A program made the translations under genes and the position numbers. Of a DNA stretch of 64,000 nt, positions 27,853 to 37,942 are shown in pieces. Origin of the DNA: DATKAS01 sp963733765. Lineage in GTDB: Bacteria > Actinomycetota > Acidimicrobiia > Acidimicrobiales > DATKAS01. Each line of letters opens with the position of its first letter. The stretch's first letter is position 1. The stretch spans positions 1,674,001-1,738,000 of the forward strand of contig CAVTEI010000003.1 in the NCBI GenBank assembly GCA_963733765.1, given 5' to 3'. A model generated the notes under the pieces. The model searched no databases. It was not told the origin of the DNA and was given only the letters and a program-made list of their open reading frames with translations.

Positions 27853-28641
27853 GTGACGACGCCAGCCACGCACCACGCGATTGGAGTGACCTCCGGGCTC
27901 GGCGCTCAGGTCGCCGCGGCGTTCGCGGCCCGATGCGCAGACCTCGGCTACGACTCGCTGTGGGCGAACGACGACCCGATGGCGCCCGGGCTCGAAGAGC
28001 TCGCTCACCTTGCGGCGGGAGCGCCCGAGCTCGATCTCGGAGTCGGAGTTCTTCCCCTCGATCGGTACCCGCCGGCGAAGATCGTGGCGGAGGTCGATCG
28101 CCTGGGACTGGACCCGGCCAAGTTGTGGATCGGGATCGGGTCCGGTCGCCTGCGTCCCGCGTTGCAACCGGTGCGCGACGCGGTCGCCGAGCTGCGCGAG
28201 CTCCTTCCGTCCCCGAGCCGCGTCATGGTCGGCACGATGCGACCGCAGCTTTCGCGTCTCGGCGGCGAGGTCGCGGACGGTGTGCTGCTCAACTGGATGT
28301 TGCCGGCACAGGCGCAGCGCGCCCGCCGTTGGGTGCAAGACGGTGCGGCAGCCGCCGGCCGGGCGGCGCCGACCGCGGCGCTCTACATCCGCGTCGCGGT
28401 GGGGCCAGGCGCCGAGCAGCGGTTGCAACACGAGGAGGGCCGGTATCGCGGCTTCGACGCGGAGCACTTCGCAGCGATGAACGTCCCACTGGGATCCGTC
28501 GGGGTCGCAGGCTCGGACAGGACCGAGGTGGTCGAGCAGCTGGCGTCGTATCGACCCGCGGTGGATCTCCCGATCGTTCGTGTGCTCGCCGAGCGAGATC
28601 TGGCGTCACTGAGCGCCGTCGCCGAAGCCGCCGCGCCCTAG
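27853..28641 (+). CDS. LLM-class oxidoreductase, short form
   Basis: GTG at 27853, 7 bp after the synthetase stop, yields 262 residues. Visible are RCADLGYDSLWANDDPMAPGLEEL, LDLGVGVLPLDRYPPAKIVAEV, LWIGIGSGRLRPALQPVRDAVAEL (about 92-115) and GGEVADGVLLNWM near 140. It is clearly LLM-like but lacks about 60 residues of the usual length, the mid-barrel insertion being reduced. Coupling to FadD suggests it acts on the same acyl or aromatic substrate. F420 dependence is inferred. Confidence 0.82.
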   Translation: MTTPATHHAIGVTSGLGAQVAAAFAARCADLGYDSLWANDDPMAPGLEELAHLAAGAPELDLGVGVLPLDRYPPAKIVAEVDRLGLDPAKLWIGIGSGRLRPALQPVRDAVAELRELLPSPSRVMVGTMRPQLSRLGGEVADGVLLNWMLPAQAQRARRWVQDGAAAAGRAAPTAALYIRVAVGPGAEQRLQHEEGRYRGFDAEHFAAMNVPLGSVGVAGSDRTEVVEQLASYRPAVDLPIVRVLAERDLASLSAVAEAAAP

Positions 28642-28648
28642 GAGCCTC

Positions 28649-29038
28649 TCAGCGGAGGAGGCAGAACTCGTTGCCCTCGGGATCGAGCAACACGACGAGC
28701 GCGTCGTTCGCCTGCTCTGGCGCGAGGGTTGCGCCCAGTTCCAGGAGCCGCTCGAGCTCGGCGTCGACGTGGTCGGCTTCCAGGTCGATGTGCACGCGGT
28801 TCTTCACGAGCTTGGCCTCCGGCACGCGCTGGAACCACAGGCGGGGGGAGGCGCCGCTGGTGCGCTCCACGAGCACGGTGGGGTCGTCGTCGGGGTCGAG
28901 GATCCCCATCGAACGGAGGCGTTCGAGCTCGTCGTGGTCGTAGGGGGCGACCTGGTACTCGTCGAGGACGCCGGCCCAGAACCGCGCGAGTGATGCCGGA
29001 TGGCGGCAGTCGAAGATGACATCGCGGAGCCGGGCCAT
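28649..29038 (-). CDS. VOC (glyoxalase/bleomycin-resistance) family protein
   Basis: This 129-residue protein of the vicinal-oxygen-chelate fold has RLRDVIFDCRHPASLARFWAGVL at the N-terminus, PRLWFQRVPEAKLVKNRVHIDLEA at about 66-90 and LLDPEGNEFCLLR at the C-terminus. The paired H...E positions (HIDL and GNEFC) match the metal-binding betaalphabeta repeats of glyoxalase-like proteins common in actinobacteria. The function is unassigned. It converges with the LLM gene (7 bp between stops). Confidence 0.9.
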   Translation of the reverse strand: MARLRDVIFDCRHPASLARFWAGVLDEYQVAPYDHDELERLRSMGILDPDDDPTVLVERTSGASPRLWFQRVPEAKLVKNRVHIDLEADHVDAELERLLELGATLAPEQANDALVVLLDPEGNEFCLLR

Positions 29039-29139
29039 GACGCGTGTCGTAGCAGGTCAGCGGCGTCTCGTCTCGTGCCCCTGAGTCATCTCGTCGCGAC
29101 CTGCCTGGGCGCCAAGTCGTGGCGTACGCTGCGTACCGG

Positions 29140-29517
29140 ATGAGCGCGGGGTCCAAACGAAGCAAACAAACGAGAGTGCAAGTGCACTGCTCCAACGATC
29201 ACGAGACCATCTTGGGGATCGAGGATGTTGCGATTGTCCACGCGCAGGGAACCGTCATCGGTTACCGGTTTGAGTGTCCGACCTGTGCGACGCTCACCGA
29301 CGTGCCGGCCGGACCTGACACTCTGGCCATGCTCCACGCGTTTGGCGTCAACACACTGCTTCCCGGCGCGGGCGAGGCGCCGAGTGGCGTGGGCGCACAT
29401 CGCGAAGCCGTCAGCTTGCGGGTGCTTCTCGACAATCCCGAGACCATGGCGGAGTTGTTCAAGGAACCCGAGCCCACTCCGCGGGTCGAAGAGCAATCGG
29501 GTTCGCCGAGCCCCTGA
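29140..29517 (+). CDS. Hypothetical protein with zinc-ribbon-like cysteines
   Basis: From ATG at 29140 (MSAGSKRSKQTRV) the product has 125 residues; a start at 29119 is possible. A basic N-terminus is followed by VHCSNDHETILGIEDVAIVH and RFECPTCATLTDVPAG. The C...H and CPTC groups could bind zinc. The C-terminal half is helical and acidic. I recognise no family. The leading KRSKQTRVQ stretch is encoded by locally AT-richer DNA (29150-29200) than the surroundings, a minor composition anomaly. Confidence 0.6.
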   Translation: MSAGSKRSKQTRVQVHCSNDHETILGIEDVAIVHAQGTVIGYRFECPTCATLTDVPAGPDTLAMLHAFGVNTLLPGAGEAPSGVGAHREAVSLRVLLDNPETMAELFKEPEPTPRVEEQSGSPSP

Positions 29518-29552
29518 TTCACCGACAGAGGCCCACCGGTGACGGTCGACGG

Positions 29553-30497
29553 GTGACCAATCTCCGACTGCTCGTCGCGTCACTTCTCTTGGCGGGTGCG
29601 CTGCCCGCATGCGCAGCCGTGCAGACCGCTGGCACCCCGCCTCCCGACGCTGCTGGGCTGGCAGCTCCGACGACGATCAACTTCGACCGCCTGCCCTCGA
29701 TTCGCGCTGCCTTCTACTACCCGTGGTTCCCCGAGACCTGGGTTGCCCCCAACGGCGGGACCTACACGAACTACACGCCTACGGCTGGCCTGTATGACAG
29801 CGGCACGCTGTCGACGATGGCGCGGCAGGTGGACGAGCTCGTGTACGCGCGGGTCGACGTGGCGATCAGCTCGTGGTGGGGGCCAGGCACGCCGACGGCG
29901 ACCCGCTTCGAGAAGATCCTCACGGCGACGACCACGAAGCGCATCCAGTGGGCGCTGTACTACGAGCGCGAGGGCTACGGAAACCCGTCCTCCGCCGAGA
30001 TCGTCAACGACCTCCGGCCGCTGGTCACCGCGCACGCTTCGAACAGCCGGCTCTTCCGCCTCGGCGGGCAATTCGTCGTCTTCGTCTACGCCGGCCCGGA
30101 CGACAACTGCGATATGGCAAGTCGATGGGTCAACGCCGGGGACCAGCTCGGCATCTACATCGTGCTGAAGGTCTTCGGCGGGTACCGCCAGTGCGCGACG
30201 CAGCCGGACGCATGGCATCAGTACGCGCCGGCCGTGGCAACCGACGCGCAGTTGCCGTGGAGCTACTCCGTGTCGCCGGGCTTCTGGCTGTACGGCGAGG
30301 GCGTTCGCCTGGCTCGTGACCCCGCCGCCTTCCGGCGCAACGTCCAGTCCATGGTCGCGGCGCGCCCGAAGTTCCAGCTCATCACGACGTTCAACGAATG
30401 GGGCGAGGGCAGTGCGGTCGAGCCCGCGCAACAGTGGGCAAGCGCGTCCGGCAAGGGCACCTACCTCGACATCCTCCACGACATCCCGCCGCGCTGA
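29553..30497 (+). CDS. GH99-like glycoside hydrolase, lipoprotein or secreted
   Basis: GTG at 29553 opens 314 residues with a lipoprotein-like signal (LLVASLLLAGALPACAA, cysteine near 19). The mature domain has IRAAFYYPWFPETW, VAISSWWGPGTPTATRFEKIL, IQWALYYEREGYG and the family-typical FNEWGEGSAVEP near 280. This pattern belongs to glycoside hydrolase family 99-like (endo-alpha-mannosidase/endomannanase-type) or its GHL relatives; the Glu residues in NEWGE are candidate catalytic residues. It may process surface glycan. It converges with the PhoD gene; the two stops are separated by a 16-bp triplicated repeat. Confidence 0.8.
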   Translation: MTNLRLLVASLLLAGALPACAAVQTAGTPPPDAAGLAAPTTINFDRLPSIRAAFYYPWFPETWVAPNGGTYTNYTPTAGLYDSGTLSTMARQVDELVYARVDVAISSWWGPGTPTATRFEKILTATTTKRIQWALYYEREGYGNPSSAEIVNDLRPLVTAHASNSRLFRLGGQFVVFVYAGPDDNCDMASRWVNAGDQLGIYIVLKVFGGYRQCATQPDAWHQYAPAVATDAQLPWSYSVSPGFWLYGEGVRLARDPAAFRRNVQSMVAARPKFQLITTFNEWGEGSAVEPAQQWASASGKGTYLDILHDIPPR

Positions 30498-30501
30498 TCT
30501 C

Positions 30502-30549
30502 CGCCGCCGATCTCAGTCGCCGCCGTTCTCAGTCGCCGCCGTTCTCAGT
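30502..30549. repeat. Three tandem 16-bp repeats between convergent genes
   Basis: The unit CGCCGCCGTTCTCAGT occurs at 30518-30533 and 30534-30549, preceded by a one-mismatch copy at 30502-30517. The last copy contains the stop codon of the PhoD-like gene, so minus-strand TGA triplets recur every 16 bases. Confidence 0.9.
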
Positions 30550-32587
30550 CGTACGTGAGCTCCTCGGCCATCGGTTGACCGCGCTCGTCGATGCGCACAA
30601 TGCCATCGCTCGTCCGCAGCTCGAACCTCGCCGTGTGGACGGTGGTATCGATCTCCGCGTAGCCGAACGTCGTCGTCGAATTGAACTGCTCGACAGTCAT
30701 CGCTTCGAGCACGCTGGGCCTGCTCCGGTATCCGGGGAAGTCACCCAGCACGGAGTCCTCCACGTCGGGGAGAGGGGCAGGCGGTCCTTCTGGGAACTCG
30801 GCCATCGCCGCCGCGCCCCACTCGACCACATTTGGCGCGAGCCGCGCCCACCGAGCGCGATGCAGATCGCCACTCAGAAAGCGCACCTGTGCGGGAGTGG
30901 CCGCCACGGCGGCAAGCAGCTCGGACCGCTCCTGCGGGTGGTTTGACCAGCTCGTGTTCGACTCGTGCGCGAACGTCGTCTCGGTGGCGATCACGACGAG
31001 CCTGGCTTCAGTCGACTCCAGGAGATCGAAGAGCCACGCCTTCTGCTCGGGTCCGAGCTTGGTATTCCCCGGCGCCGACGGGTCGTCGAGGGAAGACCGG
31101 TAGAGCACCCCCTCGGTCCAGATCAGAAGAACTCGGCCGTCGTCCATCGTGACCGACCCGTACCGTCCGTCCCGTTCGACAGCGGTGTCGTTGGCATTGA
31201 AGCGCGCGAACGCGTCGGCGGCGAAGGGAGCGGCAGTGGCCGCGACAATGTTGTTGCCGCCGAGGTCGTGGTCAGAGCACAGGAAGATCCAGGGCTTGTC
31301 GGCTAAGCGCGACATCGCGGCCCCGGCCAGCAGATCGCTCCAGCTCGCCAGGTACCCGTTCATGGACTGGGAGTAAGCCGCGCTGTCGAGGTAGCCGAAG
31401 TCTCCAAGGTGGATCATGAAGTCGGCGTCGAGGGCAGCGGCGGCGGCCAGAGCGCTCCCCGTCGCCGGAACGTGGTTCGAGTTCGTACAAGACCCGAAGA
31501 CGAAGCTGAACTTCGCGGGAAGCTGTTCGACATCGAGTGACCTCGGTCGTGCCGGGGTGCGTGCGTCGTCGGTGCGCAACCACGGCAACCGGGACTCGCC
31601 GATCGCCACATCGTCGATCCACGCCTCGAAGGTGATGCCCAGGCTCGGGTGGTGGTTGCCGATCGAGACCCGGTTCTTGGTGCGGCCGACGAGTGCGCTG
31701 CGCCCGGTGCCGAGGAGCGTCTCCCTCGTGCCGTCGAAGGCCCACAGCTCGACGCGGCCGTCGGCGTCGACGCCGAGCTGAAGCTGCACCCACGCCTCGT
31801 CGGGCACCGGCACCATCACCTTCACCGAACTCGAGGTGATGCCCTCTCCTGTGACCCACAGCAGCCGTTCGGACACCTCCCCGACGCTGTCGTTGATCCT
31901 CGCGAGCTGGACTCTCGTGCCGTCCCCGCTCGCCTCGCGCGGCGAGAAGCTCAGTCGGATCCAACACTGTTCGACCGGGAGGATGTCGTGGTTCTTGTAG
32001 GCCTTCGTGTCGGTGGGGTTCGAGCAGCGCATCGCGAGTCCCTTGCCCTGCCCTCCCAACGCGAACGGGGCCCCGACAAGGAGAGCGGTCCCGCCGCCCG
32101 CGGCCGGCTCGCCGCCGCCCGTCGTGAGCGCGATCGGGCCGTCGTCCTCCGCATCGAAGCCGCGCGACCGCACGACGCCTGCGGGCCTGACCATGAACGT
32201 CTGCGCGTCGCTCCACGGACCCTGGAGCTCCCCCGCCCGACCCCGCACGCGAACGCTGTTGTTGCCGCTGGTCAGCCCCGTGCGCCCGTCGCCCTTCGCG
32301 ATGTCGAACTGCGTCTCCGGGTTGCTGCGGGCGACGACGAATCCGTTGAGCTCGACGTCGTAGCTCTGCGCGTCCTCAACGCTTTGCCAGCTCACCTGTA
32401 GGGCGCTCGCAGAGGAGTCGAGCACGTTCGGGGTCGCGGCGAGGTGGGACGGGACCCCCAAGGCCGAGGGCCGGACGGCGCTGCGCGGTGCGCCTCCGCC
32501 CTGCTCGCTCGAGGAGCACGCCGGAACCAGCACCCCCGCCGCGCCGGTGAGGGTGAGGCCGATGAAGTCGCGCCGCGAGAGTCGCAT
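30545..32587 (-). CDS. PhoD-like exported metallophosphatase (Tat signal)
   Basis: ATG at 32587 gives 680 residues. The N-terminus carries a twin-arginine signal plus lipobox (SRRDFIGLTLTG, then VLVPACSSS). A fibronectin-like segment (about 50-135) and a lectin/laminin-like jelly-roll (about 140-340) precede the phosphatase domain: FVFGSCTNSNH near 364, FMIHLGDFGYLDSAAY near 390, FLCSDHDLGGNN near 433 and RFLSGDLHRARW near 575, which resemble PhoD metal-binding motifs. Likely a surface phosphodiesterase or phosphatase for phospholipid or wall-polymer phosphate. The start overlaps the stop of the upstream phosphoesterase gene by one base (TGATG). Confidence 0.85.
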   Translation of the reverse strand: MRLSRRDFIGLTLTGAAGVLVPACSSSEQGGGAPRSAVRPSALGVPSHLAATPNVLDSSASALQVSWQSVEDAQSYDVELNGFVVARSNPETQFDIAKGDGRTGLTSGNNSVRVRGRAGELQGPWSDAQTFMVRPAGVVRSRGFDAEDDGPIALTTGGGEPAAGGGTALLVGAPFALGGQGKGLAMRCSNPTDTKAYKNHDILPVEQCWIRLSFSPREASGDGTRVQLARINDSVGEVSERLLWVTGEGITSSSVKVMVPVPDEAWVQLQLGVDADGRVELWAFDGTRETLLGTGRSALVGRTKNRVSIGNHHPSLGITFEAWIDDVAIGESRLPWLRTDDARTPARPRSLDVEQLPAKFSFVFGSCTNSNHVPATGSALAAAAALDADFMIHLGDFGYLDSAAYSQSMNGYLASWSDLLAGAAMSRLADKPWIFLCSDHDLGGNNIVAATAAPFAADAFARFNANDTAVERDGRYGSVTMDDGRVLLIWTEGVLYRSSLDDPSAPGNTKLGPEQKAWLFDLLESTEARLVVIATETTFAHESNTSWSNHPQERSELLAAVAATPAQVRFLSGDLHRARWARLAPNVVEWGAAAMAEFPEGPPAPLPDVEDSVLGDFPGYRSRPSVLEAMTVEQFNSTTTFGYAEIDTTVHTARFELRTSDGIVRIDERGQPMAEELTYD

Positions 32588-33728
32588 CAGGCCGCCCGCC
32601 GTTGTTCCCAGCGCCAGCCCGTTCGGGCAACCAGCGCGGCGGCCGTGAGCCCGATGACGTAGAGCGCGACGGTCTGCAGGTTCTGCGCGGTCGTGCCGAC
32701 CGGCGTCGGGGGAAGCCCACCGTTGGTTGTGACGATGGGGCGGCGCGGGCCGGCTTCGACGGCGAAGGCGTCGTCGAACGCGGGCGCTACGCTCGGTCTC
32801 GAACCCAGAGAGGGAAGGTCGAACCGCGCCTCCACGAGATCGAGGAGCGACAGGTGGTCGTGCTCGACGTGTGAGATGTAGCTCTGCTTCGCGTACGGCG
32901 AGATGAGGAGGAGCGGCACCCTCAAGCCGTTCCCGACGGGGGGTGCCGCGCTGTCGAACTGACCACCGCCGTCGTCCCAAGTCACGAAGATGGCGGTTCG
33001 GTCCCACTGACTGCTCTTCTGCACTGCGTTGACGAGGCTCAGCAGCCGGATCTCACCGTCGGCACCACCGAGGCCGGGCCGATCGGAAGGAGCCGGCAGC
33101 ACCAGGCTGAACGGGGGCAGGGTCCCCGCCTGTGCATCGTCGAAGAACTGCTGCTGGTCGACAATGCGTGACCTCAGGTCCGGATCGCGCCATGTGCGCT
33201 CCATCGCGAGGATCGGCGCCCGGTAGAGCGAAGCGGGCACGGCGGTCCCTGCCCGCGGTAGGCCCCGCTCGTCACCTTGCGCTCGTCCACTTCCGACAGG
33301 CCGCCGTCGTAGAGGCGCCACTCGACGGACCGTTGGTTCAGCCGGTCGAAGACGGTGGGAACGTCGAGGTCGGCGAGAGCGGTGAGCGATTCCTTCGAGC
33401 TGAAGAGCAGCCCATGCGTGTCACCGGTGGTGAGGTCCAACATGTTCCCGAGCGTTCCGCCCGGAGACGACGCGAAGTAGTTGTCAAAGAGCACGTAGTT
33501 GTCGGCGAGCGACTGGAGGCCTTCGTCGTCCGATGGGCCGCCGCCCCTGCTCTCGGGTGGCACGTAGGACCCGAAGTACGAGTCATAGGTGTGGTCCTGC
33601 TCGACGATCACGACGATGTGGTCGAACGGCATCGACGGGTCGATTTCTGCCGCGGCGGCCGGCGTAGTCAGCCCGGCTGCGAGCACGGACACCATGGCAA
33701 CGACGAGCAGCCCGCGCGTCCTGCTCAT
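32587..33728 (-). CDS. Exported phosphoesterase, phospholipase C-like (apparent frameshift)
   Basis: A signal peptide (LLVVAMVSVLAAGLTTPAAAA) is followed by FDHIVVIVEQDHTYDSYFG, the PF04185 phosphoesterase/phospholipase C signature, then ADNYVLFDNYFASSPGGTLGNML. Near 33247-33258 the frame changes; the continuation has VPASLYRAPILAMERTW, FVTWDDGGGQFDS, VPLLLISPYAKQSYISHVEHDHLS and ends with a membrane helix (LYVIGLTAAALVAR) and basic tail. The span is one base short of a multiple of three, consistent with one lost G in a GGGG run. The start overlaps the stop of the GtrA/GT-C gene (ATGA). The C-terminal anchor suggests a cell-surface enzyme. Confidence 0.83.
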
Positions 33729-35880
33729 CCTGAATCCTCCGTCTCGGCCGCGCCCTCAATGGGCAACGGGCCGCCAGTGATCGAGTACACGACGAGGCGG
33801 GGACGGATGCCTTCCGGCGCCTCACCGTGTGCGGTGCGAAGTACACCCTCCCCGTCCGTGTACGCCGAGAACACGATGGCGCCATCGAACTTGCGTGCGT
33901 ACTCGAGCGTGCGCGCGCTGTAGAAGCTCGAGCGGTCGGCGGAGTATGCGTCCCACACGACGTACTGCACGTGCAGCTGGCGGAGCGAGAGGTCGGGATT
34001 GGGGATCGGGACGTACGCGGGATTGCGCTTCAGCGGATCGACGCTGACGCTCATCGCCACGCTGTCGCGGTCACCGTAGAAGCGAAGGATGTTGCCGAGG
34101 GAGGGGCCGACCGTGAGGAAGCGGGCGTTGCTCGGTGTCGACTGAGCCCACTGGGCGAACTCACGTGTTCCGGCGAAGCTCTGGACCTCGACGTCGAAGT
34201 CGGCCATGCCGGGGATGTCCTTCTCGGCGGTGGTCGTCACGGCCCGCCACGAGACGATCGTCAACGCCGCGAGCACCGTGGCGAGGACGGCGCCGCCGAA
34301 CCGCGAGAAGCGACCCGAGTTGGGCGGTTCGCGCTCATCGCTCGGACCGCGGTCACGAGGGCGACGCCCGCGCAAGCGCACAACGGAGGCATGAGCAGAA
34401 ACAGGTAGGGAAAGAGCTTTGTGGGCCACACGGTGAAGAACACGAGAAAGGTCGCGAGGTAGGCGACGACGACGCGGTCCGGTGCCCGCCGTCGAGTGAC
34501 GAGGGTGATCACGCCCGCCGCCATCAGGATGATCAGCGCCGGCGTCACGTACTGGAGGAACACGCGGCCGAACCACTCGTAGCCGTGGTTCGGCTCGCGA
34601 CTGATCTGCCACACGAAGAACGACGACGCGTTGCGCGACTGGCTGATCAGCCGAGTCAGCGGGAAGGGCAGCGCGATCAGGATGTAGACCGCCGCGGCCC
34701 AGAGAGTTGGGCTCGCCTTGAGTGCTCGCCAGCGGCCTTCCGTCCAGATCGCATAGAGCAGGACGGGAACCAACAGCACGGCGACCTCTTTCGAGAGGGC
34801 CGCGAGACCCGCGGCGGCGAACGCGCCGAGCAGCACCGTGGGCGACAGCGTCTTCATCCACCGCAAGATCAAGAACAGTGAGAGGGCGGCGAAGAAGCCC
34901 ATCGCCGCGTCGACGAGGACCTGTCGAGAGACGATCACGTGGTAGGGCACCACCGCACACGTGGCTGCGGCGACGAGTCCGGCCACCCGACCACAGAGTG
35001 TCCGTCCGATGAGGTAGCTCAGCATCACCGAGCCGACGCCGAAGAGCACCGCCACGATGAACCGAGCCGTGAAGTCGCTCTCTCCGAAGATCCGGAAGCT
35101 GGCCCCTACGATGGATTGCAGCAGCAGAGGATGCGCGCGAAACAGCGAGAAGTACTCGTCCGCTTGGCCGACGCCGAACATGGCGGCGCCCTGTCCTGCA
35201 TATACCGCCTCGTCACTGTTGAAGCCGACAGCGCTGAGTTGCGCGAGACGGAGCACCGCGGCGCCGATCAAGCACACCGCGAGCGCGGCCAGAGCGACCC
35301 ACGGCATCCCTGGCCGTCCTCTGGGGGCCGGGGATGGGCACGCGGAAGTCGGCCGGGGTGGCGGTAGCTTCATCTGTGCGGTGGCCCGCGCCGACCCGTC
35401 GACGACGCTGAAGGGAGCACCGACCGTGACGAGCGTGGCGGGTCCCGAGGACACCGTCGCGAGCGCGGCGGGCTGGGGGACGCGCCAGATCACCGCGTCG
35501 GCGATGCCGAACCTGATGAGGGTGAGCACGACAAGCGACGTGAGGTTGGAGACGGCGTAGTGCACGCCCAAGCCCGACGTCAGCATCCACATGATCGGGC
35601 CACGGAGCAGAAGCGCAACGTTGTTCATCGCCAGGAACGCCACGTAGCGACCCGCTCGTCCCGAGGGGCGTGCTCCCGCTCCGAAGACCCACAACTCCGC
35701 GAGCGCGAAGTTCACCGTCGACGAGACCTGAGTGGCGACGACCGCTGCGACGAGGTAGTTGACGCCGAGGCCCTCGATGAGCGCTGCTTGCGCGCCGAGG
35801 TTCACGACGAGGCCCACAGCGCCGACGGCGCCGAACCTCGCGGCTCGAGTGAGACGGGCGGAGGCGGGGCTCATCAGCAC
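33725..35880 (-). CDS. GtrA-like flippase fused to GT-C (ArnT/GT39-type) glycosyltransferase (apparent frameshift)
   Basis: The N-terminal about 130 residues are a four-helix GtrA domain (FGAVGAVGLVVNLGAQAAL, LAELWVFG, YAVSNLTSLVVL). A linker is followed by a multispanning GT-C: LSAVGFNSDEAVYAGQGA (conserved acidic loop with DE), SYLIGRTLCGRVAGLVAA, VSRQVLVDAAMGFFAAL, FPYLFLLMPPL. Near 34335-34365 the frame slips; the downstream frame encodes FGGAVLATVLAALTIVSW plus a periplasmic C-terminal domain ending at 33725. GtrA proteins flip polyprenyl-phosphate sugars and GT-C enzymes consume them, so the fusion is functionally coherent. Its product is coupled to the phosphoesterase gene. Confidence 0.8.
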
Positions 35881-35902
35881 GACGGGCTCCCGATCGAACG
35901 CG

Positions 35903-37763
35903 TCACGATCGGATGCCGCTGGCCGCCCTGTCGTTTACATCCGCCTCGCGCCATGTCGAGACGACGTCCGGAATGCGGTTCGCCCAGTCGAGCGTCTCGC
36001 TCCGCAAGAGGCGCGCCTGCACACCGTCGAGCGCGCTGGCGATGATCTCGCGCTCAGCTGTGCGGAGGTCGTCCACGGCGACCGCGAGCAGCAAGCGTTC
36101 GAGCGACGCGTATGGGGGGAACCCGAACGCGTCATCACAGTTCGAGAGCAGCATCGACAGTGAGTCCTCGGGACGGAGGTGCTGCTCGCCTGTGCCGCCC
36201 CGCTGGATCACAAACAACCCCGCGACGTTGGCCGACGGAGCGCTTTCGACACCCCGAACGAGTCGCTGCACGTGGTACTTGGGCGGCGGGATCACGCGCT
36301 GGATGAGGGCGTTGATACTGGCGACCGGCAGTCGGTATCTGGTCAGCAGGAACGCGAGACGCCGGCCTTCCCGACTGTGGATCCTGCTCTGCGGGCGCAG
36401 GGCGAGGCGCTCTCGCCTGGTGAGCATCGTGTCCGTCAGCGCATGAACTGTGTGCGCGCTGATCGTCAGCGGCTTCGGGTAGGAGCGCACGACGCCATCG
36501 GGCGACAAGATCACGAGGTCGTCCGAGATGAAACGGAGCTCGGAGCCGTCGAGCACCTTCAGCATCGTCGTGGTCTTGCCTGTGTCGGTACGCGCCGTGA
36601 CGAGGAACGCGTCTTCGCCATCCGCGAAGCAGGCCGCGTGGACTAAGGCGTAGCCCTGCTCGACGAGACGCCAGCGCAGGATGGGCTCGACCACGTTCGT
36701 GTACAGGACGTGAGGGGAGCGGGCAACGAAGGACGAGACCGTCACCTCGACGTTCGTCGGCCCCACGCTCAGCGACATCGCAAAGCCGGTCCGCTCCCGA
36801 TAGCTGACCGTGGGGACATCGAGCATGAGGTTGACGGACTCGCCGAGCGGGATGTCCGCCATGCGCGCCACACTGGACAGAGATCGACGGCGCCATAGGT
36901 GCGGACCGCACCAGGAAGCGCTCGAGCTCGGGCAACGCCCGGTCGGACTCGACGCCGACCAGTCCATGCACGTCGTAGACCCACTTGCTTCGACCCGCTG
37001 GCTTGAGGCGCAGGGCAGCCAGCTGGCGAGCGAATTCGATGCCCTGGATCGCGTTGGCTTTGCTGTCGCCCGCATGACGAGCGCCGAACCTGAAGGGGCG
37101 CTCTACGACGCGAAGCTCTGGGTGACTCACCATGATCTCGAGAAGCACCTTGAAGCCACGCGGCCGGAGGCGACCGAGGTCCAACGCCCGCTTGTCCACG
37201 AGGAAGAACCCCGTCATTGGATCGCTCACGGCGGCGAGCGTGCGCGAGAACAAGCGGCGCGCGACGGTGCCGCACAGCGTGGAGACGAACTTGCGCAACC
37301 ATCCGCCGAGGCCGGTGTTGGATCCCGACGGTTGATACCGAGATGCGACGACGAGGTCGACTTCTCCAAAGGCGGCGGTGTGGAGCAGGTCGGTGACCAT
37401 TTCGGGCGGATGCTGGAGGTCGCCGTCCATGACACAGACCCATGACGATCTCGCGGCGGCGATGCCTTCGAGCACTGCCCCCGACAGACCGCCGGTGCGC
37501 TGGTGCCCGTGGCGCTCGAGCAGTCGGATCTCGAGATCGCGGTGCATCGAGACAGACGCGACGTCTCGGATACGGTCGCTTGTGTCGTCGTCGCTGTCGT
37601 CCACGAAGATGACCTCCGCGGGAAGACGGGCGAGCGCATGCGCGAGCGCTTCGACGAGCGGTTCGATGTTCGCCGCCTCGTTCTTGGTCGGGACGACGAC
37701 GCTGACAGTTGGGGCGGCGATTCCCTGACACCAGGCGACTGGTGTTTCGAGCATCTCGGTCAT
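35903..37763 (-). CDS. GT2 polyprenyl-phosphate glycosyltransferase joined to HprK/PEPCK-like P-loop domain (apparent frameshift)
   Basis: ATG at 37763 follows GAGGAGG. Residues 1-300 are a DPM1-like GT2: VSVVVPTKNEAANIEPLVEA, VIFVDDSDDDTSD near 52, CVMDGDLQHPPEM (DxD, 113-115), LVASRYQPSGS and DPMTGFFLVDKRAL. Near 36872-36885 the reading frame slips; the next frame carries MADIPLGESVNLMLDVPTVSY, YALVHAACFADGEDAFLVTA and P-loop RTDTGKTTTM, then FISDDLVILSPDG, resembling HPr-kinase/PEPCK-like nucleotide-binding domains. The span is one base over a multiple of three. Either one fused protein (about 620 residues) or two genes, the second starting at ATG 36862. A frame fusion is favoured because the GT2 frame otherwise runs on as nonsense. 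Confidence 0.75.
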
Positions 37764-37942
37764 GTGCCTCCTCGGGATGAAGGGCGGAAAACGCAAAGGC
37801 CGGTGGGCTCGTTCGCCTTTCGGGCTGAGTCGATGCGCCACCGACCCGCCTATCGTTCACCGCACACACGCTTCGTATTCACCGAGTGTTTGGAATATCG
37901 CTCGGAGTGATGATCCGGCCCGGAGGCCCCCGTTTGCCCAGG

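Noticed and set aside
37764..37942. Gene in the 179-bp gap upstream of the GT2 gene
   Set aside because: No frame with start, ribosome site and coding bias was found; it is relatively AT-richer and more likely holds the operon promoter.
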